DNA of 64,000 nt from Paenibacillus sambharensis (GTDB taxonomy: Bacteria; Bacillota; Bacilli; Paenibacillales; Paenibacillaceae), in NCBI RefSeq assembly GCF_003233845.1, contig NZ_QKRB01000037.1, positions 107,464-171,463 of the forward strand, written 5' to 3'. Both the position numbers and the translations under genes were made by a program. The notes beneath the pieces are model-generated. The model saw only the letters and a list, made by a program, of their open reading frames with translations. It did no database searches and was not told where the DNA came from. Of the stretch, positions 26,682 to 36,516 are shown in pieces (positions within the stretch are counted from its first letter, which is position 1; each line of letters begins with the position of its first letter).

Positions 26682-28043
26682 CTAGGCGACTCCCGGCTGC
26701 TGCTGTCCCGAGTGATCAAGACTGACGAATTTGTTAAAGTTCTTCAGGAAGACAAGCTCGACCGTGCCCACCGGACCATTACGCTGCTTGGCAATAATGA
26801 TCTCGATAATGTTCTTCTTCTCGGTCTCCTTGTCATAATAATCATCCCGGTACAGGAATGCGACGATGTCGGCATCCTGCTCGATCGAACCGGATTCCCG
26901 GAGGTCGGACATCATCGGACGCTTGTCCTGCCGCTGCTCCACACCCCGGCTTAACTGGGACAGAGCAATAACCGGCACTTCCAGCTCACGGGCAATCTGC
27001 TTGAGGGTACGGGAAATCTCCGATACCTCCTGCTGACGGTTCTCCCCTGCCTTGCCGCGTCCCTGAATCAGCTGAAGGTAGTCGATCAGAATCATGCCGA
27101 GCCCCTTCTCCTTCTTCAGTCTGCGGCATTTGGCGCGGATATCCGCTACCGTAATGCCTGGCGTATCATCAATATAGATCTCCGCCTCCGACAGTGCTCC
27201 AATCGCCATCGTCAGCTTCTCCCAGTCATCGCCTTCCAGGTAGCCTGTCCGCATACGGCCTGCGTCTACATTGGACTCGGCGCAGACCATCCGCTGCACC
27301 AGCTGGGCCGCGGACATCTCCAAACTGAAGATCGCCACGGCCTCACGTGCCCGGACGCCTACGTTCTGGGCAATGTTCAGCGCGAAGGCCGTCTTACCGA
27401 CTGAAGGACGGGCAGCCACAATGATGAGGTCGCTCCGCTGAAAGCCAGAGGTCATCTTATCCAGATCCGGGAAACCGGACGGAATGCCTGTGGTACCGCC
27501 CTTATGGCCGTACAGAAATTCCACCCGTTCGAATACTTCCATCAGAACATCCCGAATGGACACGAAGCCGCTGCTTGAGCGGCGATTCGATATTTCGAGG
27601 ATACGCTGCTCTGCTTCGTTCAGCAGAATACCGACTTCATCGGTCGCCGCATACCCGTTCTGCACGATCTGTGTCGCCGTCCTGATCAAACGGCGGAGAA
27701 GGGATTTCTCCTCCACGATCTGGGCATAATAATCCACGTTCGCCGCAGTCGGCACACCGCTTGCCAGCTTCGCCAAATACGAGACGCCGCCGGCCTCTTC
27801 AAGCTGCTGCCTGTCCTGCAGCCAAGATGTCAGCGTTACGAGGTCGATCGGCTGGTTGTCTTCCCCCAGCTCAACCATCGCCTCATAGATCATCTGGTGC
27901 TCAGATGAATAGAAGTCCTCACTCCGCAGCCGTTCCATAGCCGTAACCAATGCCTCAGCCTGCAGTAGAATGGCCCCCAAGACCGCTTGCTCAGCTTCAA
28001 GATTTTGCGGGGGGACCCTGTCAAACATCGCCTCTGTGTTCAT
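26682..28043 (-). CDS. dnaC: Replicative DNA helicase (DnaB-type, DnaC of Bacillus), 453 aa
   Basis: Hexameric 5'-3' helicase of the replisome. N-terminal DnaG-interacting domain (MFDRVPPQNLEAEQAVLGAI), linker, then a RecA-like domain with Walker A ARPSVGKT (211-218), Walker B (LGMILIDYLQLI) and the DnaB motif SDLRESGSIEQDAD. Usual length. Follows rplI and gdpP across a tandem-repeat spacer. Confidence 0.96.
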   Translation of the reverse strand: MNTEAMFDRVPPQNLEAEQAVLGAILLQAEALVTAMERLRSEDFYSSEHQMIYEAMVELGEDNQPIDLVTLTSWLQDRQQLEEAGGVSYLAKLASGVPTAANVDYYAQIVEEKSLLRRLIRTATQIVQNGYAATDEVGILLNEAEQRILEISNRRSSSGFVSIRDVLMEVFERVEFLYGHKGGTTGIPSGFPDLDKMTSGFQRSDLIIVAARPSVGKTAFALNIAQNVGVRAREAVAIFSLEMSAAQLVQRMVCAESNVDAGRMRTGYLEGDDWEKLTMAIGALSEAEIYIDDTPGITVADIRAKCRRLKKEKGLGMILIDYLQLIQGRGKAGENRQQEVSEISRTLKQIARELEVPVIALSQLSRGVEQRQDKRPMMSDLRESGSIEQDADIVAFLYRDDYYDKETEKKNIIEIIIAKQRNGPVGTVELVFLKNFNKFVSLDHSGQQQPGVA

Positions 28044-28100
28044 CGTCCTTCTCTCCCCTGTCCGATGCTGTCCGTCATTACGATCGAGTTATAATATCCG

Positions 28101-28171
28101 CCTGCTAAGTTCATTAAGTTCATTAAGTTCATTAAGTTCAATAAATTCATTAAGACCAATGAGTTCAATAG
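28101..28171. repeat. 9-bp tandem repeat (TTCATTAAG), seven or eight units
   Basis: Three perfect units (28110-28136), then TTCAATAAA, TTCATTAAG, ACCAATGAG and TTCAATAG, with a degenerate unit before them. It ends 4 bases before the rplI stop codon, in the spacer to dnaC. Unit length is three codons but no reading frame uses it. Confidence 0.8.
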
Positions 28172-28174
28172 TTC

Positions 28175-28618
28175 TTATTCCTCTGTCGTCTGTACCTTTA
28201 GGGTTGCCTTCACTTCCGGATGCAGCTTCACCGGCACCTGAGTCACGCCCAGCGAACGGATCGGCTCACCGAGCTCAATCTTCCGCTTGTCCACTGTGAA
28301 GCCCTGTGCTGCCAGCGCTTCGGCAATCTGCTTGCTGGTAATAGCGCCGAACAGGCGGCCGCCTTCGCCAGCCTTGGTCTTGATGACAACCGTGGTCTCG
28401 CCCATACGCTCCGCCAGCTTCTGCGCGTCTTCCTTCTCCTTCGCCTTGCGCTTCTGTTCGGATGCGCTCTGAACCTCCAGCGTCTTCACATTGCCCTCGG
28501 AGGCTTCCTTGACCAGCCCCTTCGGCAGCAGGAAATTGCGTGCGTAGCCTTCCGATACATTCTTGATCTCGCCCTTCTTGCCTTGACCCTTAACATCCTG
28601 CAGGAAAATTACTCTCAT
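28175..28618 (-). CDS. rplI: 50S ribosomal protein L9, 147 aa
   Basis: Binds 23S rRNA with two domains joined by a long helix. N-terminal [20 protein letters not shown] and [13 protein letters not shown] are the L9 signature; C-terminal domain ends [12 protein letters not shown]. The ATG overlaps the gdpP stop by 4 nt, so it is translationally coupled to gdpP. Confidence 0.97.
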   Translation of the reverse strand: MRVIFLQDVKGQGKKGEIKNVSEGYARNFLLPKGLVKEASEGNVKTLEVQSASEQKRKAKEKEDAQKLAERMGETTVVIKTKAGEGGRLFGAITSKQIAEALAAQGFTVDKRKIELGEPIRSLGVTQVPVKLHPEVKATLKVQTTEE

Positions 28619-30591
28619 TCGAATAACCCCTCTTCCTTATCGATATGATCCAATACTTTCTTCAGGCGTTCCGCCACCTCGGCAACAGTGCCTTCCAGCT
28701 GGGCTGCCGCATTCGTCAGATGGCCGCCTCCGCCCATCCGCTCCATTACGACCTGCACATTCATGTCACCGAGCGAGCGGGCGCTGATGCCAATCAGACC
28801 GTCTGTCCGTTCACTGATGACGAATGATGCCAGCACATCCGTCATATTAAGCAGCGTGTCGGCGGACTGGGCAATCAGCAGCTGGGAATTCTTAACGCCT
28901 GGCTCTGTGACTGCAATCGCCACATGCTCGTAATGAATTTCCGCATGCTTGATAATATCGGCCTTCTTGATGTATTCTTCAAGATCCTCCTTGAGCATCC
29001 GCTGCACGAGCGATGTATCCGCGCCATGCCTGCGCAGGAACGATGCCGCTTCAAAGGTGCGGGACCCTGTCCGGAGTGAAAAATTCTTCGTATCCACCGT
29101 GATCCCCGCGAGCAGAGAGGTCGCTTCTGTCACATCCAGACCCACCCGGTCATGGATGTACTGCAGGAGCTCTGTTACCAGCTCACAGGTGGATGAAGCG
29201 TAGGGCTCCATATAGATCAGCACCGGGTTGGCAATGAATTCCTCGCTCCGGCGGTGATGATCAATGACGACTACCCGCTCCGTTGCGGACAGCAGCTTCG
29301 GTTCCTTGACCATCGAAGCCTTGTGTGTATCCACTACCACCGCCAGTGACCGACCACTCATCATCAATAGTGCCTGCTCAGGAGTTACGAAACGCTTAAT
29401 CAGCCGCTCTTCCCCGGCAATCAGTTCCATCAGCTTCTCTATGGATGGATTTAGCCCCTCCAATACGATATAAGCGTCTTTATTGAACAGCTGAGCTGCC
29501 TTAAGCACACCGATTGCCGCTCCGATGGAATCCATATCAGGCAGCCTGTGTCCCATGATCATGATATTGTCGCTGTCCTTCATCAGGTCGCGCAGGGCGT
29601 GGGCTACAACCCGCGCTCTTACACGGGTCCGCTTCTCCACTGCATTCGACTTGCCGCCATAGAAGGTCTGCCGCTGGCCAACCTTCACCGCAGCCTGATC
29701 GCCGCCTCGGCCGAGCGCAATATCCAGACTGCCCTGCAGCCATTGGCCCAGTTCAATAACATTGGATGTTCCGCAGGCCATGCCGATGCTGAGTGTCATC
29801 GGGATCTTGAGATCGAGCGTCATCTCCCGGACTTCATCCAGAATAACGAACCGGGACAGCTCAAGCTCCTTAAGCGTCTTGAAGTCCGTCATAATCAGGT
29901 AGCGGTCCGAAGTGAGGCGTCTCAGATACATATGGTACCGCTGGGCCCAATCGGTAATCTCTGCGGTTACCTTGGACATCAGCGCCGAACGCTGCTGATC
30001 GTCCATCCCCTGTGTGACTTCCTCTAGATTATCCATCATGACGACGCCAAGCGCCAGCTTTTCGTCCTCGTATTTTTTGGCAATATTCCAGCGTTCCGTA
30101 ATATCTACCACGTACAGGAGTCGCTCTTCCTGCTTGAACAGCAGTTCATATACGGAAGTACCAATACGGATCTCTACCGATCCTTCCTGCTCCTTCTCCT
30201 TGTCCTTTGACTGCAGAGCCGGGAACAGGTCGGTCAGCGGCATGCCAATCACAGACTCCCGCTCCAGCATGTGCGAGATGAACGGATTATGCCATTCCAC
30301 CACCTTATCCTCATTGAAGAGCACGATACCGAAGGGCAGCTCGCTGATGACTTCATTGCCCGTCTTCTTGATCCGGTACGACAAGGTGCCTAGATAGCTC
30401 GTTAAATCGCGGCGGAACGACCGTTCCGCAAGCAGCGTATACACGGCCACGACGCCTGCCAGAACAAGTCCGGCAAGGCCGAGCAGCCAGTTATAGGTAG
30501 AGAGCGCCAACGTCAGCGCAATAATAAGCACGAGCGACCAGACCTGATGCAAGCCGTGCCATCTCTTCATGAGAAACTTTGGCATTTCCAT
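28615..30591 (-). CDS. gdpP: Cyclic-di-AMP phosphodiesterase GdpP (YybT), 658 aa
   Basis: Hydrolyses c-di-AMP to pApA, tuning wall and osmotic homeostasis. Two membrane helices (about 15-55), PAS (about 85-150), degenerate GGDEF (about 170-300), then DHH/DHHA1: [29 protein letters not shown], and [12 protein letters not shown] near the end. All metal-binding motifs are present. Downstream of yybS by 12 bp, upstream of rplI; operon yybS-gdpP-rplI. Confidence 0.95.
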   Translation of the reverse strand: MEMPKFLMKRWHGLHQVWSLVLIIALTLALSTYNWLLGLAGLVLAGVVAVYTLLAERSFRRDLTSYLGTLSYRIKKTGNEVISELPFGIVLFNEDKVVEWHNPFISHMLERESVIGMPLTDLFPALQSKDKEKEQEGSVEIRIGTSVYELLFKQEERLLYVVDITERWNIAKKYEDEKLALGVVMMDNLEEVTQGMDDQQRSALMSKVTAEITDWAQRYHMYLRRLTSDRYLIMTDFKTLKELELSRFVILDEVREMTLDLKIPMTLSIGMACGTSNVIELGQWLQGSLDIALGRGGDQAAVKVGQRQTFYGGKSNAVEKRTRVRARVVAHALRDLMKDSDNIMIMGHRLPDMDSIGAAIGVLKAAQLFNKDAYIVLEGLNPSIEKLMELIAGEERLIKRFVTPEQALLMMSGRSLAVVVDTHKASMVKEPKLLSATERVVVIDHHRRSEEFIANPVLIYMEPYASSTCELVTELLQYIHDRVGLDVTEATSLLAGITVDTKNFSLRTGSRTFEAASFLRRHGADTSLVQRMLKEDLEEYIKKADIIKHAEIHYEHVAIAVTEPGVKNSQLLIAQSADTLLNMTDVLASFVISERTDGLIGISARSLGDMNVQVVMERMGGGGHLTNAAAQLEGTVAEVAERLKKVLDHIDKEEGLFE

Positions 30592-30603
30592 TCGCCCCTG
30601 TAC

Positions 30604-31506
30604 TTAAGGTTTCGTAAACGATTTTCTGAGCGGAAACGCGACGTCAATGACTCCAATCAGACTAAGCGGCGGGAATAGCAGCACCGGCACTGTCAGCAGC
30701 AGCGGAACGACACGCGGCCAATTTTTCTGAGCGGCCAGAAAGAAGAAGAATCCGATAGCCTGCACGGTAAATGCAAACCGCAGGAGCGGCAGCAAGTTGA
30801 TGATGACCACTGAGAAATACGTGTTATCCTTGGTTGTCATGAACAGGTCGAACAGAATGACAATCAAATAGTAAAAGACAAATGAGCGCGGCAGCATCCA
30901 ATCCTTCGCCTGCGGGAAGGCAGCGACCTCGATGCCCGCGGTTCGCAGAGCACGCCGTGCAAGAAAATGCGTTACCGCGGCATAAACGAACGAGACAATG
31001 ATGAGCATGACCGGCAGGGATTGCATGGACGTCCGGATCAATTCCTCTGTCATGTCAGCCGTCCAGTTACCAGGCATCAGCCCGTCCCGGGATAGTGTCG
31101 CGATATTCTCCCGAATGATATTGCCCATCTCGCTGAGCAGTGCGATGTCGAATGCGAACTGCAGAATCAGCAGCTCCAGCAAGAACTGTGCCAGCAGGGC
31201 AAGTGTACCGCCCGTTATAGCCGTACGTGCCGAAGCCTTTTTCTTATACAACTGACCCATTACAATTCCGGGGATCAAGAAGAACAATCCCACGATCAGG
31301 GCAGCAGGCCCTATCAGCAAGTATCCGGCAACCCAGATGACCAGCATATGAACAGCAAAAGCGGCTGCCGGAAGCATCGTGTAAAGAACTACATACGGCA
31401 CCATCAAAAATGTTATCGTCAATACATTAACGCCAGGTACAGCAATCGAGAACAACAGCACAAGCGCCGCAGCACTCCACAACAGTGGTCGATAACCTGT
31501 CTTCAA
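30604..31506 (-). CDS. yybS: DUF2232 membrane protein (YybS), about 300 aa
   Basis: Polytopic protein with seven or eight hydrophobic segments, ending PPLSLIGVIDVAFPLRKSFTKP, typical of YybS. TTG 31506 is preferred because GAGGAG lies 11 nt upstream and a TATAAT box (31545-31550) is close to the alternative ATG at 31530, which would leave almost no leader; ATG 31530 would add eight residues. Function unknown; conserved position before gdpP. Confidence 0.85.
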   Translation of the reverse strand: MKTGYRPLLWSAAALVLLFSIAVPGVNVLTITFLMVPYVVLYTMLPAAAFAVHMLVIWVAGYLLIGPAALIVGLFFLIPGIVMGQLYKKKASARTAITGGTLALLAQFLLELLILQFAFDIALLSEMGNIIRENIATLSRDGLMPGNWTADMTEELIRTSMQSLPVMLIIVSFVYAAVTHFLARRALRTAGIEVAAFPQAKDWMLPRSFVFYYLIVILFDLFMTTKDNTYFSVVIINLLPLLRFAFTVQAIGFFFFLAAQKNWPRVVPLLLTVPVLLFPPLSLIGVIDVAFPLRKSFTKP

Positions 31507-31729
31507 ACCGTTCCACACTCCTCGGCACATGAGCTTTAATCTTCATTATAACATAAAGGCAGGAGCCGGCGCATTGCTACCCGGCCTTCCTAATCCTGTC
31601 CCCGAAGGATAACATGCAGCCTGTTCATCCTCAATCCCCTGCAACATTCGAAGCGGGCCATACCATTATCGGTTACTTCCTGGAGGATGCCGATATGGTA
31701 CACAAGATATTGATTATCGCTACGGGCGT

Positions 31730-31767
31730 AAAAAATACTCCCTGCCTCAGCTGCCGAGGTCAGGGAG
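31730..31767 (-). terminator. Terminator of the amidohydrolase gene
   Basis: CTCCCTGCCTC (31738-31748) pairs with GAGGTCAGGGAG (31756-31767); minus-strand TATTTTTTA follows. Confidence 0.75.
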
Positions 31768-31847
31768 CATGTCTGATATTCATTCACCTGCTGCCGGCTG
31801 CTGCTAAACCGCATGAAGCATACTGGCCGGGGAGCAGTCCTTACGAA

Positions 31848-33896
31848 TCAGGCAGCGTCCGCTGTCCATACATCGCCTTCATTCGATACCTTCAGTCCTG
31901 TATCCTCCAGGAACTTAAGCGGCACGAATGCCCGCTCGCCTATCGAAATCAGCTCAGACTGCTTGTCTGCCGTCTTCACCTGATATCCCCGCTCCAGCAT
32001 CAGCTCACCGCTCTTCGGCTGCTGGCTGGCCTTGGATTCAGATGCTCCAGCCGAACCGGCTGCTGTTTTATCCAACGTATACGTCAAGCTGAGCTTATCC
32101 CATGCAAGTGCATAGCCCTGCTCCGTAAAGGCTGCCAGATCAACATATACCTCATCGTTATATGCGACTAGAGGATAAGATCCCGTACCCCAATTCAGGC
32201 TTCCGGCCGTTTCCTTGAAGCGGACGAATTCACTGCGAATCGCCTGTCCAACACGAACGCTCTTGTTCAGTTCACCTTGGTCAAGCGCTACCTGACCATT
32301 AACGAGCACGTACTCCATTCCCTCAGAATAGAGATCCGGCTGCTCCACGGTGGATTTGTCGATGACCGTGTCATAGTCGAAGACAACGATGTCCGCGTCC
32401 ATTCCCTTCGCAATCCGGCCCTTCTTCTGCAGCGCCGGCACCTGCTTCTCCAGCCGCTGGGCTGGCATCAGGCTGAGCTTCGCTATGGCCTCGGAGAGTG
32501 TGATCACACTCTTCTCCCTGGCGTATAAACCCAGTGTGCGCGCGAACGTGCCTGATGCACGTGGATGGTTGTTGTGGCCCGGCTCCAGAATCGCATCACT
32601 GCCGATCATGACATATGGCGCCTGGAAGGCATCAACGACATCCTGTTCAGGTATAGCGTAAGCTACAGCCAGTTTTCCCTCCTTCTGATACTTGCGGAAG
32701 GTCTCCGCTGTCAGCCGCTCACTCGTTCCGGCAATCTGCAGATCCTCGTATGTAATCCGGAACCGTTCCTGCCAGCCCTCATCGAACCGAGCGGAATTTA
32801 GATAAGTGCCCCAGTAGTTATACGGATACAGACATGCTGTTATATCAAGTCCTTCTGCCAGCGCCTCATCAATCATCGCCAGCGACTCCTTCATACTGAA
32901 CGTTCCGCCCGTACTGTTGATATGGTCAATATGCACAGCAGCGCCGCTTGCCCTTGCGTAGCCGATCAGCTCATTCATTGTATCGAAGTTCGTTCCCGGC
33001 TCCTCCATATCGGAATACCGGCCGTGGAAATACGTCGGAACATTATACTCCTTCGCGAGCTCCATCAGCGCAAGCACTTCCTCTGAGGTGATGCCCGGTA
33101 CATATTCGAGACTGAAGGATATGCCGAGCGCACCATTATTAAGAGCTTCCTCCGCCTGCTGCTTAAGCTTGGCGATCTGGTCCGCATTCGCGCCAGCATA
33201 GCGGCTCAGCTTAAACTGATTGCGTGCCTGCGTATAGAAGAACGATGCACCAAAATGCACGGGAGGCTTGTCCCTTTCATAGTAGGCATACCATTTGGCC
33301 GGAGAGGAGGTGCCTCCATGCATCGCGATGTTCGTCGTTACACCATCCGCAATCTTGTTCCACACCCCCAGCGGGTTCGGATCATAAGACAGATTGTCAA
33401 TAAACCCAGGCGCTACGACCAAGCCAGTCGCATCTATCGTCCGCTCACCCTTCAAAGGCTTTGAGGTGACCACGCCTACCGTCCCATCCTTGATGCCTAC
33501 ATGAAGTCCTTCCTCGTCCAGCTGTGTTTCCGGATTGATTACGCGGCCATTCTGAATAACAATATCATATACGGCATCCAGCTCTGCTTGCGTAACCTGG
33601 GAATCAAGAAGTGCCACTGCGTTATCCTGATTTGCCCCTGCAGCTGAATCCCCTTCGCCCGCCGGTGCTTCTCCGCCGCCTGTCTTACTATCGCCGTTTA
33701 CCGTTTCGCCCTGAGTACCTGCTGCCCCGTCCTCTGCCGTCTGTCCTGGCGTTAGTCCCGGTGCCGAAGCATCGTTGCCTCCAAACAGCGACCAGATCAT
33801 GAACACGGCAAAGACCGCCGCGAGCAGCGCGGCGATCATCAGCAAGACGCGCATCGGCCTTCGGCCAGTACCCGCCCCATTACGTTGTTCTGCCAT
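31848..33896 (-). CDS. Membrane-anchored amidohydrolase (D-aminoacylase-like) with C-terminal copper-amine-oxidase-N-type domain, 682 aa
   Basis: ATG 33896 follows AGGAGG. One membrane helix (about 16-38), a Gly/Ala/Glu linker, then the amidohydrolase barrel: YDIVIQNGRVINPETQLDEEGLHVGI, APGFID, VHIDHINS, IGSDAILEPGHNNHPRASGTF, and DADIVVFD. The usual HxH after GFID is replaced (GFIDNLSYDPN), so metal binding may be altered or lost. The last 130 residues (ISIGERAFVPLKFLEDTGL) match the N-terminal domain of copper amine oxidase, which often sits on secreted Paenibacillus proteins. Substrate unknown; probably extracytoplasmic. Confidence 0.85.
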   Translation of the reverse strand: MAEQRNGAGTGRRPMRVLLMIAALLAAVFAVFMIWSLFGGNDASAPGLTPGQTAEDGAAGTQGETVNGDSKTGGGEAPAGEGDSAAGANQDNAVALLDSQVTQAELDAVYDIVIQNGRVINPETQLDEEGLHVGIKDGTVGVVTSKPLKGERTIDATGLVVAPGFIDNLSYDPNPLGVWNKIADGVTTNIAMHGGTSSPAKWYAYYERDKPPVHFGASFFYTQARNQFKLSRYAGANADQIAKLKQQAEEALNNGALGISFSLEYVPGITSEEVLALMELAKEYNVPTYFHGRYSDMEEPGTNFDTMNELIGYARASGAAVHIDHINSTGGTFSMKESLAMIDEALAEGLDITACLYPYNYWGTYLNSARFDEGWQERFRITYEDLQIAGTSERLTAETFRKYQKEGKLAVAYAIPEQDVVDAFQAPYVMIGSDAILEPGHNNHPRASGTFARTLGLYAREKSVITLSEAIAKLSLMPAQRLEKQVPALQKKGRIAKGMDADIVVFDYDTVIDKSTVEQPDLYSEGMEYVLVNGQVALDQGELNKSVRVGQAIRSEFVRFKETAGSLNWGTGSYPLVAYNDEVYVDLAAFTEQGYALAWDKLSLTYTLDKTAAGSAGASESKASQQPKSGELMLERGYQVKTADKQSELISIGERAFVPLKFLEDTGLKVSNEGDVWTADAA

Positions 33897-33992
33897 TCCC
33901 TGCCTCCTATACTCTTGCATTGCAGCTTGGCGATCAGCTGGTTATTCAGCTTACGCCCCGAAGCTGCGCATCCTTAACATCTCGCTCAGCGA

Positions 33993-34451
33993 CTATGTTT
34001 CAAGCTGCTTCGGTACAGCAGCAGCTGCTTCCTTATCGCCCCGGCTGTGCTCCAGCATTGCTCCTGCGCAGTAATCAATGATATCACTCCGCCGTACAAT
34101 GCCGATGAACCGGTTCATATCATCAATAACCGGGACAAAGTTCTGCACCTTAGCCAATGAGATCAAGTCTTCCATCTTCGCGTCAATCTGTACAGCCTTG
34201 TTGCTGATTCGCCTCGGTACATCCATCAGCCTGTATTTATTGGTCTGCTCGAAGCTGACACCCGGCTGATTCTTCAGAAACCAGAGCAGGTCTCCCTCGG
34301 TAATTGTCCCTGCGTAACCCCCCTGGTCATCGAGTATAGGCACCGCCGTATAACGGTGATACTCCATCCGCTCTAGTGTTTGCCGCAGCGTGGCATCTGC
34401 TGTTACGCATACGACTTCCTGCTTGGGCAGCAAGAAAAAAGCAATGTTCAT
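33993..34451 (-). CDS. CBS-domain pair protein, 152 aa
   Basis: Two CBS motifs (about 10-60 and 80-135: VTADATLRQTLERMEYHRYT with TITEGDLLWFL, and MEDLISLAKVQNFVPVIDD with GIVRRSDIID) bind adenine nucleotides or c-di-AMP in relatives such as YkuL/CbpB. No other domain, so a regulatory partner is expected elsewhere. ATG 34451 follows GGAGG at 8-nt spacing. c-di-AMP turnover by GdpP next door makes a link possible (inference). Confidence 0.85.
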   Translation of the reverse strand: MNIAFFLLPKQEVVCVTADATLRQTLERMEYHRYTAVPILDDQGGYAGTITEGDLLWFLKNQPGVSFEQTNKYRLMDVPRRISNKAVQIDAKMEDLISLAKVQNFVPVIDDMNRFIGIVRRSDIIDYCAGAMLEHSRGDKEAAAAVPKQLET

Positions 34452-34519
34452 GACACTATCCTCCCACTTTCGTTTCCCCATGTTTAGTCTGTAGTTGTCA
34501 TATGATGGTAAGGAGCTGA

Positions 34520-35575
34520 TCAGTGTCCGTTCGCCTGTGCCTGTGCGGCCGACAGTGCCTCGACCGGCTGCTTCGACTGATATTGATCCGGCAGCGGCAG
34601 CGACTGTAACGGCGTCGAATCGTTCAGCCAGGCGTCCACCCAGCCCTTAGCCTTATCCAGGTCATCCTCTTCCACAAAATAATACCACCCGCCGCCATTG
34701 GAATGCAGCAGTCTGCCTTCGCCCTTCAAAGTGTGGCTATAGATCGTCCTGCTGCCGGATGCGAGCAGGGCTTTGCCAAGCTCCACCATCTCTTCGGGAG
34801 CAATGTCTGTTGTGAAATTATCACCCATAATATCAATTAGTTCAGGAATTTGAGCCCATTGGTCCATCCCTGCCGCTTTGTCCAGAATCGCATTCAGGAA
34901 TATCTGATGACGCTGTGTACGGCTTACATCGCCGCCTGCATCCTCGCGGTAGCGAACAAAGTTAAGGGCATCAGTACCATTGTAAAGCTGCTGACCGGCT
35001 TTTACAATAAACTTCTCATGCATTGCACCTTTGTTCACAATATCCTTCTCAATCGGCAGCCTGATGCCGCCCATTGCATCAATCACATTCCGGAATCCTT
35101 CAAAATTAATGGTCGCATAATGATCTACGTGCATATCGAACATCTCTTCCACCGTCTGTACCGCCAGACCCGCTTCCCCATAAGCATAAGCATGAGTGAT
35201 TTTGTCGGGACGGCTTCTGCCCGGAATTTCCACATAGGAATCCCGCGGTATTGAAATCATTAAGACAGCACCATCATCCGGTCTGACGACCGTTACAATC
35301 ATCGTATCGGAGCGGCCGCGCTCATTCTTCCGCTGATCGACGCCCAGCAGCAGCAGTGAAAATGGCCTCATCTCCTTATAACTGACCGGTTCCGTCACCG
35401 GCCTGCCCTCCAGCGGCTGATAGGATTTCTCCAGCTTCTTCTGCACGCTCCCGGAGAGAAACGTATCAAACCCCCATAGTGCAATCGCTGTCCGATTAAA
35501 ATACCCGATTATACCAAACACCAGCACGGCAGCCAATATGCCTGCCGTCCATTTCTGCCAGCGTCTTTGTAACAT
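34520..35575 (-). CDS. LytR-CpsA-Psr (LCP) wall-polymer ligase, about 351 aa
   Basis: Transfers teichoic-acid-type polymers from lipid carrier to peptidoglycan. Short cytoplasmic N-terminus, one membrane helix (about 12-32), then the LCP domain with FSLLLLGVDQRKNERGRSDT and conserved Arg/Asp blocks TMIVTVVRPDD, SIPRDSYVEIPG, and DALNFVRYREDAGGD, RTQRHQIFL. ATG 35575 is chosen over ATG 35584 because of spacing from GGGAG. Confidence 0.9.
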   Translation of the reverse strand: MLQRRWQKWTAGILAAVLVFGIIGYFNRTAIALWGFDTFLSGSVQKKLEKSYQPLEGRPVTEPVSYKEMRPFSLLLLGVDQRKNERGRSDTMIVTVVRPDDGAVLMISIPRDSYVEIPGRSRPDKITHAYAYGEAGLAVQTVEEMFDMHVDHYATINFEGFRNVIDAMGGIRLPIEKDIVNKGAMHEKFIVKAGQQLYNGTDALNFVRYREDAGGDVSRTQRHQIFLNAILDKAAGMDQWAQIPELIDIMGDNFTTDIAPEEMVELGKALLASGSRTIYSHTLKGEGRLLHSNGGGWYYFVEEDDLDKAKGWVDAWLNDSTPLQSLPLPDQYQSKQPVEALSAAQAQANGH

Positions 35576-35769
35576 TGTTACCATTCTCCCTTCGCCCTAC
35601 ACTATTTAAACCGCTAACACCCGCTTAAAACGATCCGCCAGCCCGTAAAGTTTCGTCCTATTCCCGCTTCTTCCTGCCCGCTTGTGAATGGTTTGATTCA
35701 AGTCTGCATACATATTCCCAAGACAACCCTATACGTCTCACAGCAGTCAAACAGGAAAGGATGATTGTT

Positions 35770-36120
35770 ATGGATGATTCCCCATCTCCCAAGCGGTCTG
35801 CCTCCCGCTTCGAGCCCCGGATTGCAGGCATGCTCTGTTATGTGCTTGGTTTTATAACAGGCCTCCTCTTATTGACGATTGAAAAGGACAACAGGTTCGT
35901 AAAATTTCACGCTCTGCAATCTATTTTCGCATCTGCCGCAGTCATCGTCACGCAGCTCTTACTGGGCGGCATCCCAATTATCGGGTGGCTGTTCGGTCTG
36001 CTCCTGGCTCCCGCAGCTCTTATTCTCTGGCTTGCCTGTATGCTGTTGGCTCTGCAGGGCCGGTGGTTTAAGCTACCCGTAATCGGTGACCTGGCTGAAA
36101 GGCATGCGCAGCGATTTTGA
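35770..36120 (+). CDS. DUF4870-family membrane protein, 116 aa
   Basis: ATG 35770 has GAAAGG 9 nt upstream. Four predicted hydrophobic segments. The motif IEKDNRFVKFHALQSIFASA fits the DUF4870/YwbO-like group of small membrane proteins (NxFVRFHAxQ). Function unknown. It is the only rightward gene in this stretch and has no clear partner. Confidence 0.75.
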   Translation: MDDSPSPKRSASRFEPRIAGMLCYVLGFITGLLLLTIEKDNRFVKFHALQSIFASAAVIVTQLLLGGIPIIGWLFGLLLAPAALILWLACMLLALQGRWFKLPVIGDLAERHAQRF

Positions 36121-36144
36121 CTGGTCCAGTAAAGCTTCTAATGC

Positions 36145-36174
36145 AAAAGAAAAGCCTGCATTACCCATGCAGGC
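36145..36174 (-). terminator. Terminator of the 64-aa gene
   Basis: GCCTGCAT (36154-36161) pairs with ATGCAGGC (36167-36174); the minus strand continues TTTTCTTTTG. Confidence 0.7.
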
Positions 36175-36185
36175 CGGACCAGATG

Positions 36186-36380
36186 CTATCTTTTCGGTTT
36201 TTCTTTCCTGTCCGTATCATGTCCTGTCACTGTTTCTTCAATATTATCCATGATACCTGCCACGGCATCGTCAATCGGGTCTGTAGCAGCATTGTCCTCA
36301 CGTTCAGCCGGGGTGAAGATACCGAAGAAATTCTCTGACTTATCCGTATTACGGTCTTTATTCCGATCTGACTTGGCCAT
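36186..36380 (-). CDS. Unknown small charged protein, 64 aa
   Basis: ATG 36380 follows AAGGAG. Very polar, with a D/R/K-rich start (MAKSDRNKDRNTDKSENFFG), a short amphipathic stretch PIDDAVAGIMDNIEETV, and a basic end. No family recognised and probably disordered. Its own terminator and ribosome binding site support it as a real gene. Confidence 0.55.
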   Translation of the reverse strand: MAKSDRNKDRNTDKSENFFGIFTPAEREDNAATDPIDDAVAGIMDNIEETVTGHDTDRKEKPKR

Positions 36381-36516
36381 TATCTGCACACTCCTTCGCA
36401 GCCATGTACCGGCGTATTTACGGCATATTCGGGACGATGTCTGTCTCTTGACATCGCCCCTTACCGTTTGCCTCTATCATACCCGTTAACAGCCGCTCGG
36501 AATCACACCGGACGAA

